Positions 22,285-32,900 of a stretch of 64,000 nt of DNA are shown here, one piece after another (the first letter of the stretch is position 1; each line of letters begins with the position of its first letter). The position numbers were made by a program, and so were the translations under genes. The notes beneath the pieces were generated by a model. It ran no database searches. It was not told where the DNA came from and worked only from the letters and a program-made list of their open reading frames with translations. The stretch is from Avena insularis (Eukaryota > Streptophyta > Magnoliopsida > Poales > Poaceae): contig CM042687.1 of assembly GCA_023614405.1 (NCBI GenBank), forward strand, positions 240,338,292 through 240,402,291, read 5' to 3'.

Positions 22285-23017
22285 TGTGTGTTGACTTTAG
22301 GATCGTGACCTTAGAAATGGATTAAAAATAGAAGACCACTATTAGGAGAACTATCATATTTTCTACTTACTAGATGTTCTTATATTTCTTGTCTATCTTT
22401 TCTATAACCTTTTCTTGTTCAAAAATTTGTAGTTGTCCATTCATTTGATACCTATACGAGAGTTGTCCTACAAGTAAAATAAGGAATAGTATGACATAAA
22501 TGAACATTTCATCATATTTGGTTAGATTTAGACCACCATGCTGTATCTCTATAGGAGATCATCGTTATTGTGTTAGCATATTCATCTTATCAACTTATGT
22601 GGTATGACAATATAGGTTGTTTGCTTGTTTGTATTGAGCTGTTTTGCGCGATGCCTTGTTTAGGATTAGTTAGTGTTGAAACACCAAAGTTTTTGAATTT
22701 TCATGAGGTTTTAGATTAGTTTAATGATGTGAATTGATTGAAATTCGTGAAACCTGCTAATGCGTTTTGACAGATTTTGCTTATTGCTTATTTGTTGCTC
22801 TATTCTACTCTACTATTGTCTCCAACCTTTCAAACTATTTTGTGGTTATATACTGCTAGTTTTAAACCCCTGTAATGTTTTTATGCAAGTGTTTGCTTGT
22901 GTGTTGATTGCTTATAATGTTTGCTTATTTGTGACATTGATTGCTTCATATAGTTATGGGTAGAAATACTTCTCTTAGTCCTCTTCTATCTATACTCATT
23001 TATGCTATCCCAAACAG
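22285..23017 (+). other. leader of Y
   Basis: This is T-rich, low-complexity sequence with no credible ORF, between primer site and gag. Confidence 0.6.
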
Positions 23018-24095
23018 ATGTCGCCTCGTCGTCAACCCACTGAGATGGAGCTGTTGATAGCAGCATAGGCGCAACTAGCACAAGTGGTGACTCTGTTTGT
23101 AGCAAACAACAACCCAACCCAAGTGGATGCACTCACTAGGTTCCTGAAGCTAAGGTCTGCAAAATTCTCAAGTGCACCTAAGCCTATGATTGCGCTTGAT
23201 TGTCTACGCTCAATGAATAAGGACTTAGTAACAGTTGGATGCACAGATAAAGAGAAAGTGAGGTTTGTTGCTCACTTACTTGAAGGACAAGCAGCTACTT
23301 GGTAGGATACCTTTCAGATCACCCACCCCATTGATACAATCACCTGGGAGATGTTCGAGGAAGGATTCAAGACAAACCGTGTCTCGTTTGGAGTCATGAC
23401 CCTAAAGAGAAAGGAATTCCGTGATCTACACCAGTACAATCGCATGGTGTCGGAGTACATAGAGGAATTCACCAATTTGTCTCGCTATGCTCCCGAGGAT
23501 GTTGACACTGATGATAAAAGGAAAGAGAGATTTCTGGATGGACTGAATGATGAGCTCTCTGTTCAGCTATCAATAGTGTACACTCCCACTTTCTAGGATC
23601 TAATGGACAAAGATAGGATTCTTGAAGAGAAACAAAGGCAAGTTGAGAAGCGCAAGAGGAAGCACAACAACAACTGCAACTCAGGATCATGTCAGAGAAT
23701 CTGTACCTTCCATAATGGGAATGGAAACTCTGGACATCACAAGCATGAAGGCAACGGACATGACCACCATGGACACGAGTACCACCACAACAACGATGGA
23801 GTTAATAGTGGTGATGAGGATAGTCAAGACAATGATGGAAATAGTGGCCTTAACCATCATAAGAAGTCAAAAAAGAGATATAAGCCAGCTACAGTGTTAT
23901 AATTGCAAGGAACTTGGGAATTATGCATCAGATTGCCCTGAGAAGAAAAAGAAGAAGGCTGAGAAGAACAAGAATGCTGGAAACTCTAATGGGAACAAGC
24001 CCAATCCAGTCCAGAAGGGGAATGTAAACCACCTCAACATTTACCACCTCTTTGATGAAGGAGTCATTGAAGAGTTGGATGAAGATAATATATGA
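23018..24095 (+). pseudogene. gag of Y, broken by stops and frameshifts
   Basis: It starts MSPRRQPTEMELL at 23018. The gag core follows in one frame: RFLKLRSAKFS (about 23138), VRFVAHLLEGQAATW, then FKTNRVSFGVMTLKRKEFRD and EYIEEFTNLSRYAPED. In-frame TAG codons lie at 23066-23068, 23303-23305 and 23594-23596. A His/Asn-rich stretch (23650-23870) precedes a change of frame. The zinc knuckle CYNCKELGNYASDC and a Lys-rich run lie in another frame, which closes in an acidic tail ending EELDEDNI at 24095. Gag packages the element RNA. No pol follows. Confidence 0.85.
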
Positions 24096-24267
24096 CAACT
24101 GGTAGCAACTTTGGTATGCCAAGAAGCTCACATATTTCCAAGAGAACACTGGAGAAGCAAGCTAGACCGTTTTCTTTTAAGAGTGGTAGCACCTTGATGC
24201 ACCTCGGACCTATTTCTTTCTAGCCTTTCCAAATCTCGGGACGAGATTTCTTTTAAGGATGGTAGTT
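24096..24267 (+). other. 3' untranslated region and polypurine tract of Y
   Basis: CGGGACGAGATTTCTTTTAA and then GGATGGTAGT lead into the LTR start at 24268. The ACGAGATTTCTTTTAAGG phrase is usual before LTRs of grass chromovirus-like elements. Confidence 0.75.
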
Positions 24268-24894
24268 TGTAACATCCCAGGATTTTAGATTTTTGGATTT
24301 CAAAAAAAAATTGGCATTTCATTGCATCTCATGAAAAATCTTGAATCAACAAAAACCTTGTGACAAGACCCTATTTTTCCCTTTTCAAATATTGCCATAC
24401 AAAGCATTATATGAAAATGGCATATTTGTAATTTTGTCACTAGTCAAAATTGTTATCTATAAAGTTTACTGTGTGTGTTTTTATTTTACAAAAATCTAGA
24501 AATTTGAATCACTCCATTTGAAGTTATAGAACAAAATCTATAAAAGAAATACAAATCAGAAAAGAATAAAAAGTAACAGGAAAAAAAACTAAACTAAACC
24601 TATTCTACCCGCGAGCCGGCCAGGCCCAGCCCACCTAGCCGCGCGCTATCCGTCGCTCGCCCACCAGCCCCGTAGCATGCAGTAGCCGCAGCTAGCAGGG
24701 CCGGCCCAACTACTGCCGAGCAGCACCAGCCCGCTACCCCTCTCCCCGTCGCTGACAGCGGACCCTACCCCGGTCGTCTTCCACCACGAGGCAGAGACGA
24801 ACACGGGTTGATCCCGGTCGATCCCTCCCTAAAATTCGCTCGATTTTGTTGATATCTTTGCCCCTCTCACACGGAATCGCACCCCTATATACTC

Positions 24895-24903
24895 CCTCGT
24901 CGG
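24895..24903 (+). promoter_or_regulatory. likely TATA box of the Y LTR
   Basis: CTATATACT sits at the end of a 230-base GC-rich stretch and is followed by C-rich leader-like sequence. The equivalent position in the 5' LTR was lost at the X insertion. Confidence 0.5.
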
Positions 24904-25544
24904 ATCCCCCTATTTTTCCGCAAAATCCAGAACCCTATCGCCTACCCCGATCAAGCCCGATCTCATCCACCACCGCCGCCTCCATTGCCGACCTTGGAGG
25001 TCCTTGCTGTCACCGTCTCCGTCGCCCCCTCTTGTGTTGTTACCTCTGACCTCTCCCTCTCACTTGACCGCATCGCCCTGACCACCTTTCCACATCTGCA
25101 GCTCACCGAATGCCGCTGGATTTCTCGTTGGAGTCCGCGCGCCACCGCCACCTCCAGCCGCTCCCTGTCGCCGCTAGAGGAAGCAAAGGAGGCACCTGAA
25201 GACACCCCCGAGACCGATGTGTCCCGCTGAGCACCGTCGTGCCCGCCTCTGCCGCCAGGACCGCCAGAGCCCCTTGCCATCGTCGCTGCCCGAAGCCACC
25301 GCCGCCGTCAGCTCGCCGTCGATGCCCTGGTAAGAGAGAGACAGTCCCGACCGTCCGATCTAACGTGAACGCGCCAGATTAGAGGTAACCCATGAAGGGG
25401 TATCATCCACTCACATCCTGCCACGTGGCACGCCATGTCACAGCCGCGTCAGCGCTGACCCGCCCAGTCGTGTTGACTGCACATTATTAATTCGTTTAGC
25501 AAATTTGGAAATAGCAGAAAATAGTTGAAACTTGTAAAAATTGT

Positions 25545-26165
25545 AGAAATTAATTCACTGGGCCAAAAATTTCAAATAAGGTATCAATAAATTCAGAAAA
25601 ACGTGTAGAATTTTAATATGACAGTAGATCCAACTTTTACTGTATGTGTTTACCGTAATAATTTAATTAGTTCTAATGGTCTTTTAGGTTAATAAATTCA
25701 TATAAAAAGATCTACTGGTCCAAAAATCGCAAATAATATACCGATGGATTCACAATTGTGTGTAGATCATCAATATGCAGTTGTTTCAGACCCTTACAGT
25801 AAGGTTTTGCAGAAATTAAATAAATAGTTTAATGGACATTTTAGACCAAATAAATCATAATAAATTATTTGTATATCCTAAAAATACAAATAAGGTACTT
25901 ATGGATTCGTAATTTAATATGCAACATTAATATACTGCTGTATCCAACTTTTGCAGTGTATAATTACTGTAGAGATTTAAATAGTTTTAATGGCCTTTTA
26001 GAGTATAAAATTCATAGTAAATAATTTATAACTCATAAAAATACAAATAATATGCCACTGTAATCACATTATCGTGTAGATTACAGATTTGTCTTTAGTT
26101 TGAATTTTATACAATAGAATTTTTTTAAATGATCTAAACTCCATTAAACACCATTTAAATTATAA
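25545..26165 (+). repeat. four degenerate tandem units in the Y LTR
   Basis: Units of about 150-160 bases repeat the order: ATTCATA...AAAAATACAAATAA, then a GTAGAT/ATTAATAT phrase, then CCAACTTTTGCAGTGT-like and TAATGG(C/A)CTTTTAG phrases. Starts are near 25545, 25690, 25856 and 26005. Confidence 0.5.
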
Positions 26166-27899
26166 GAAAAGATCTACAATTCCGTTTAGGGTGAATCCAA
26201 TTGCTACTGGTTCGTATTAATGTCCCCAATCCAGTACACTCAAGACCCAAATTTAATTCAATAGTTAGGATAGAAGTTGCAACAGAACAGTTAAAACCCC
26301 TATATTGGCAATAACGATTTAATAATAAATACCGTATTGCATTAAATGATCTCTTGCATGCATCATGTATTCTAGTAATGTTCCGAGAACTAATTACAAT
26401 CATTGTGACATATTAAATCGCCATGCATGCATTTGTTCATCATTATTTTATTTTATTGTGCATAATTGCTATGTTTTGAATGTTGTGTTTGCTTTAATCG
26501 TTAGATTGCAAGGAGCGCAACATTTGTAATTGTGACGAGTGCAATGATTGCAATTGTGCGGATTATATGAACGACTACATCAACTAAAGGCAAGTGGCAC
26601 TATCATAAACGTCCTATTATTTTTCCCTATGCATTGTAGTTGTTTTTAGTAGAAGTACATGTGTAGGAATATATTGCACTATGTGCTATGCTATGCTATG
26701 TCCTATTTAGGATATCCTTTTGTATCTTGCTTAGTGGAAACATCGTAGTAGTAGTATGCTTAGCCCTGCTATAGATTTGGGGTGGAATATCATATCATGA
26801 GTATTATGAGGTATTGGAAAAGCTATGTTTTATATAATAAAACAAGTACTTAAGGAATCACCTGGGTGGAATATTGTTGTTGTTGAGTTTGGAAGAAGTG
26901 GCAACAAAAAAGACCGTATCTTTGGCTACCTCTCTCGTGTGTGCACAAGAAGAAGACCACCTAGGCATCATAGAGATTGACATGTTTATCGTACAGTAGC
27001 TTCCAGTACAACCACATGCTTATATAGGCTCTGGCTTGGTTAATTACATAGCGGAAGACCCTTTGCATTGGTATATCTTCAGGTTAACTAGAATTGTGTA
27101 TTGGAGGTTATATCCTTACATTGGTGCATGTTAGACGTGCTAGTATTGTGTAATTGGAGGACTTCTATGGAAAGACTTCGTCACATTCTCGATCTGCCGG
27201 TATACCAATTGGTGTGTACTAGACCAGCGGCCACTGGTGGCGTCAAGGTGAGATTGTATCGTGTGGGTAAAGCGTACAACTTCTGCAAAAGATATAAATC
27301 TAATCGATAGTCGTTTCCCCGGTTATGGACAATATTGAGCAACTAAGGATTGAAGCTTATGGATGATCTCGACATTCCAATTTCTTAATAAAAATTTGAT
27401 GGTTTGAACAAGGAATTAGGAGCACTTGGCGTTGGCCAATGTGTTTAGAAAAAATTTCAGAAAGGATTAAAAATATTTGGAAATATTAGGATAAAACTAT
27501 TGCTTTATGCAAATGAGCCTAAAACTCCACTTAACCAGATATGCATGTAATTGATAGGTTCCATTTATATCCACATACTAGTGACACTTGCCAATACATT
27601 CAAAGTATTGACCATTCGTGGCTGCAATGTTTCATGTTGCAGGTTATATCGTATCTGAGTGATCGTTCATAGGTCGCGAGACTCCACTCAACGATTGTTC
27701 GCCTGTGGCACATTTGAAGGATGGAGATCTACCCTGTACTGCTTTCCGCTGTGATATAATGTAAATTCTAGATCATATTCGTTGTATTTATGATGCACTG
27801 TTATATTTGGTATTCATTTTGTACTGTGTGTGCCAGTGAACCGATCCAGGGATTGGCACTATACACATGAACTCAGCCTTATCAGGCGAGGGTGTTACA

Positions 27900-29229
27900 G
27901 TGGGGAACATAAAGCCGGAATACGAGATGGGGGAGAACCACCAGGGGGCCACACCATCTGGCCGCGCGGCCCAGGTGAGCCCGCGCCTGGAGGGTGCGGC
28001 CGCCCTGGCGACCCCCTGCCTCGCCTCTTCGCCTATAAAGACCCCTCGATGCCAAACCCCTAAAGACCCGACCAATATTCCACGAAAACATTTGTAGCCG
28101 CCACCACCATTGTCCCTAGATCGGGGGGATCTGAAGCTCTTCCCGGCACCCTACCGGAGGGGAGATCATCCTGGAGGCCTTCTTCTTCATCATGCCAGCC
28201 TCCGATATAAAGCGTGAGTAATTCCACCTTGGACTACGGGTCCATGTAGTAGCTAGATGGTTGTATCTCCTCCTTTGTGCTGCCATGTTTATATCTTGTG
28301 AGCTCCGTTCATGATCAAGATCATCTATTTGTAATCATGCATGTTGTGTTTGCGGGGATCCGCTGGATATTGAGATTACTATGTCAGATTGATTAACGGT
28401 TTTGTCTTATTGATTCTATCATGTTTGTGTTGTTTGTGATCTTGCATGCTCACCGTTTCTAGTAGCTATCTTGGCCAAGTAGATGCTAGTGACTCCAAGA
28501 GGGGGTATTTATGCTAGATGTGGGTTCATGCCTCTATTTAATCTAAGGGAAGTGATAGAAATCTCTAAGGTTGTAGATGTGTTGTTGCCACTAGGGAGAA
28601 AACAACGGTCTCTTGTTCATGGAACAAGTGGATTATTTACCTTACACACCTTGCTTAAAGCAGTTATCTGTTGCTTGCAACTTAATACTAGAGGGGGTTC
28701 GGATGATAAACTGAAGGTGGATTTCTAGTCATAGATGCAGTTGGATGGCGGTCTATATATCTTGTTGTATTGCCCAATCGAATCTCATAGGATCATGAAT
28801 GTTTAGTATTGCATTGTTATGCCTTGCTCAGTCCTGTCAATTGCCCTAATGTAATTTGTTTACCCAGCATGCCATGTTTGTTTATCTAAGGATAACACCT
28901 CTAGTGAACTATGGACCCTGGTCCAATCTTTACCATTGATACATCTTCCACTGTTACCGTTTACTTGTTGTAAACCACTATTACCTTCCACACCATACAG
29001 TTAATCCTTTGTTACAGCAACCGGTGAGATTGACAACCTCACTGTTTGTTGGAGCAAAGTCTTGAGTTTGTGTTGTGCAGGTCTCCAAGTTGCTTGCAGC
29101 ACCTTTGAGTCGTTTCCTTCCTCTTACTTGTTCGATAACCTCGGTTTCTTACTAAGGGAAAAATTGTTGCTGTGCTTATCACACCTTGCTCTTGGGGTCT
29201 CCCAACGAGGCGTCAGTAACACGCAAACA
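27900..29229 (+). repeat. solo LTR A, right part
   Basis: After the GTGGG target copy the A LTR resumes at GAACATAAAGCC. It then runs parallel to 58985-60323 of element B, including CGCCTCTTCGCCTATAAAG and GGTTCGGATGATAA. It ends at 29229 before CAAGG. Confidence 0.85.
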
Positions 29230-29234
29230 CAAGG

Positions 29235-29575
29235 AAGTCCCACGCGAGGACTTGCAGCCCAGGAAGATTTCGGGTGGCCCAAGCCCGTGGCGAATTCGAA
29301 TACTTGGAGGACAAGTCTATATTAGATAGAATTTCAAAGGGTATCAACCCTAATCTGTAATCGACTCGACCTCTCCCGATACTTGGCCTATCTATATAAA
29401 GACCAGGAGGGTACGGCGAGAAGGATCTGAACATCTCATACACACACCTCCATGCCAGATTGCATCTATGCACCCCTGTAACCTTTGGTTTTGCCGTAAT
29501 AAAGAGTAGACAAGTAGGAGTAGGGTTTTCCCTCTTGGGGCCTGAACCTGGGTAAACCTCGTGTCCTCATGTTGC
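29235..29575 (+). repeat. 3' LTR of Z, segment 2
   Basis: It contains AAGTCCCACGCGAGGA, a TATA box, TAATAAAGAGTAGACAAGTA and CTTGGGGCCTGAACCTGGGT. These are hallmark phrases of a Tat/Retand-type LTR of Pooideae. It is cut at 29575 by element B; GTTGC (29571-29575) is the target site. Confidence 0.8.
29393..29400 (+). promoter_or_regulatory. TATA box of the Z LTR
   Basis: TATATAAA is followed by GACCAGGAGGGTAC. The AATAAA-like signal near 29498 lies about 100 bases further on, a normal LTR promoter and polyadenylation layout. Confidence 0.6.
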
Positions 29576-29921
29576 TGATACGTCGGAAACGTATGTATAA
29601 TTTTTGATGTTCCATGCTTGTTTAGTATCTACTTTGCTTTGCTTTGTCCACACTTTGAGGTGTTTTTATATGTTTTTCTGGTACTAACATATTAACAAGA
29701 TGCCATAGTGCTAGTGCCTATTTTCTTCTGTTTTTGGTTCCAGAAAATCTAGTAAGGAAATATTCTTGGAATTGGACGGGACAAAAGCCAAAGTCAATAT
29801 TTCACCGAGGATAACACGGAGTCCAGAGGAGAGATGGAGGGGAGCCACAGGGCGGCCGCACCCCCCAGGCGTGGTCCCACCCTAGGTCGCGCCTGGGAAG
29901 GGTGTGGGCCCCCTGGCCGCC
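29576..29921 (+). repeat. 5' LTR of B, segment 1
   Basis: It runs from TGATACGTCGGAAACG to CCCTGGCCGCC, where solo LTR C is inserted. The 3' LTR of B shows the uninterrupted sequence at 59082-59104. Confidence 0.88.
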
Positions 29922-32900
29922 TGATGACCCACAAGTATAGGGGTGTATCATAGTACTTTCGATAATGTAGAGGTCCCAACCTTTAATAAGGTAGAGATCC
30001 CTGTGTTTACAATCCTAGTCCCTGGATCAATAGCTAGCATCCACAATTTAAGATGTAATATCAAGAAACAAAGGTCATAATACAACTTTATAACCAGTAA
30101 TAAAATAATACATTACATCTTACATAGCTCGTTTGGCTATCTCATTACAATGCAGCAGAAATATCTATATAGCATGGAGTCCTTCATCTTCAAAGTGCTA
30201 CAGGCAATCATGTTGGTTGTATACTTGTAATCCTAATCAACACACTTCACTAACATCAAACAAACCTGCAACATAATAAGTTACAGCCACAAGGGTCAAT
30301 ACATTTGAATTGTATTGGCAAGTGATAGTATGGTAGAGTAGTGGTATCTATCACCTATATGCATTTGTCTAAGTGGATCTTAGGCTTGGTTTGCTCAAAA
30401 TAGATTTTCCTTATCATTTGAAAACACTAAGTTTTTATTTGTCAAAGTCACCCAAGGCATCTACCAATAGAAATTGGTGATCCTTTAACCCTTGTTCAAC
30501 CACAAGTTTTTAATTTAGAAATTGGGATGAGGAGATCCTTTATAGCTTCCATGTCTTGATGCTCAAATCGTCCATTGCCGGGGACACGGCTAAGTACTTA
30601 GATTTTACTCTCTCGAGAGGTGGTGCACTTTCCCCACAAGACTCAACATGCATCGAGACAAGATCTTTCAGAAGCCTTCCCTTAGACCAAAATGGACGCG
30701 CTCCAAACCTATCATCTCCTTCCACCAACTGTCCATCTGGCTAAGTTATTGCAATGTATATGATCCAGGCAGAGCCCATATTGCCATGTGGCTGCACTTG
30801 AAGCTTCTCAACACTTGGCATCTCAAATCTCTTTGTTCCTGGGTGGCTTTCCACAAGTGAGATACACTAGGGTAGGCCATGAATATGGGCCCTAGCTAAC
30901 CACTCAACACAAACCATTCACACCATTCCACCTAGGTGATTCATTCACATAGTTGTTTTATTGAACAAAACACAAGTCATTGACTTAGAAATATTTCATA
31001 GCATGAATATAATCCACCCTTGTTTTCTATTATCTAAGCTAAGCATGATCACATGGCAAGTTTCCTAATTTAGGATAATTTTACAAAGACATCATATAGG
31101 ATTTCCCATGGCATAGATTATACTTAGAAAATTTCATGCAAGTCCTACTCAAAATATCACTAATGCATCGTGAAAATAATAGGACAAAAGTATGAAGCAC
31201 CACTTTCCTTTTAGTAGAGAATATAGATACACTCCTTGATCTTGAAATGGTCACACTCTTCAAAGTTCACTACAATTCAATCAAGCAAGGCACAATTTCA
31301 AAACTAACATTCAAACAATTCACCACATAAATAAAGAAACAAAACAATGCATGGAAGCATGCAAAAGATTATTTTATTTGGAAAGGTGTTCTCTAATAGG
31401 TTATAAACATTTTAAAACACCTATTTTTCATTTATAAAAGTGGCAAGGTCATTTGAAAACAAGTTAGTGAAAATGGCCATTTTAAAATCATTTTTTTCTA
31501 GCAATGATTTTAATCAAAGGAATAACTTCTAATGTTAGCCAAAATGTTTTTAAACTCCAATATTAATGTTTATGGTCAAAGTGTTTTAAAACAAATCCAT
31601 TTTCAAAAGGTTTCACTCAAAACCTTTTTTAAATCAAAGCAACATTTTTATTTTACTAAAAATGCTTTTAATCAAAGTAATAATTTTCTAGGCTTAGTTA
31701 AATACTTTTTTAAATCTAAAACCTAGTGTTTAGGATCATAGAGTTTAATTCATCCCATTTGTAAAAGGTTTTACTCAAAAACCATTTTTAAAACATAATC
31801 AATAATTTTATTCTACTAGAAATGCTTTTATTCAAGGAATAATTCCTTATTGTCACAATATACTTTTAAAACCAAAATTTGGTTTTTATGGTCAGTAGGT
31901 TCAAATCAAACCATTTACAAAATATTTTACCCTAAAACATTTTTAGAATAAATTCTATACACAAAATAAGCGTAAACATATTTCTGCAAAAACAGTCAAT
32001 TTTACAGAAGCAAAATATTAAACGAAGGGCATGGTTGCAAAGGTTTCATTTTCTGAATCCAGTGATATAAAATTTGCAAAATTTGGACGTGTGGATCAAA
32101 AGTTATGAATTTTGCAAAATCAAATCGCTACTAGATCTAGTTCTGTTTTTAAATCCTGAGTCTGGCTACGTGTCAGCATCCCATTGGTTGGTGACGGTTC
32201 GTGCGGATCGAGCAACACCGACCGTCAAATATAAAGGGCATCGCATGGCATAGAATCAAACTTACCGCTTCGCTAGTTGTTCTATCCTAGCCAACAGTTC
32301 AACATCAAACAGTCCAGAACGTATCGACCATAGATGGGCGGCGTGGTGATGGTGGACAGCGGCGGTGCGGCTCTTCTCGCGGTGTTTCTGGCGAAACAGG
32401 AATCAAAGGAGGGAGTAAATATGCTCACAGTGTTCGCATGATCGCAGTGAAGCTCAAGGTGGATTCCTTCTGTCAAGGGGCGCACGAGAACAGTGGTGAT
32501 TGCTCACCGGAGATGGCGTCGGCATCGGGCGTCTCTGTTCGTCATCGTTGGCGATGTTACAGGTCATGACAAGGCAAGAAAAAGGTTGATTTAGCTATGC
32601 AGAGGGTCGGTGATCACGCGTGTGTCAATGAGAGGAAGAGGGGAGGTCAGAAAGTACCAGGGGCGTCGCCGGAGTTGGAGCAGGAGGCGGTGGCGCTCTA
32701 TCGTCGAAGTTGCCGAGGCTGTGGAGTGCACGCGGGAAAGTGGAGGCTACTGGCGGATGCGCAAGATGATGGGGAGTAGGCTCATGGAGGCCAGGGACAG
32801 TGGGGGTGACTGGGGTGGTCGGAATCGTCGGAGGAACTCGCCGGAGACAGTGGTTGCGCAAATGAAATTAGGAGCAGCCTGGGGGAAGAGAGGTGCTGGT

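Larger units (their letters stand above)
8660..27899 (+). mobile_element. Y: gag-only, non-autonomous Gypsy-type element
   Basis: Y has a broken 5' LTR (8660-9238 and 20708-22269), an initiator-Met-type primer site (22273), one gag-like ORF (23018-24095), a polypurine tract and a complete 3' LTR (24268-27899). The LTR opens TGTAACATCCC and closes GGTGTTACA. Flanks are ATGGG (8655-8659) and GTGGG (27900-27904), a 5-bp target duplication with one change. The surrounding solo LTR A resumes exactly across the site. There is no protease, reverse transcriptase or integrase between gag and the 3' LTR, only about 170 bases, so Y needed enzymes from elsewhere. Confidence 0.85.
24268..27899 (+). repeat. 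3' LTR of Y (3632 bp)
   Basis: It is complete from TGTAACATCCCAGG to GGTGTTACA. A GC-rich segment lies at 24600-25470, AT-rich tandem repeats at 25545-26165, and the end is homologous to the 5' LTR. ORFs at 24846-25280 are proline- or glycine-rich shadows of the GC-rich segment. Confidence 0.9.
8424..29229 (+). mobile_element. A: solo LTR of the TGATACG family, split by element Y
   Basis: Segments 8424-8659 and 27905-29229 join into one LTR of about 1.56 kb, matching the 3' LTR of element B (58749-60323) from TGATACGTCAGAAACG to the end. No primer site or internal region follows its right end, and both flanks carry CAAGG (8419-8423 and 29230-29234). It is therefore a solo LTR left by recombination between two LTRs. 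The right tip (GTAACACGCAAACA) has diverged from the B tip (GTTGATACAGCGCC, then GCCATTA). A TATA-like CTATAAAG sits at 28033-28040. Confidence 0.85.

Noticed and set aside
24846..25280. Proline/serine-rich ORF and its reverse glycine-rich partner, looking like a plant gene start
   Set aside because: It is the GC-rich segment of the Y 3' LTR, just after a TATA-like box, and has no continuation or splice pattern.
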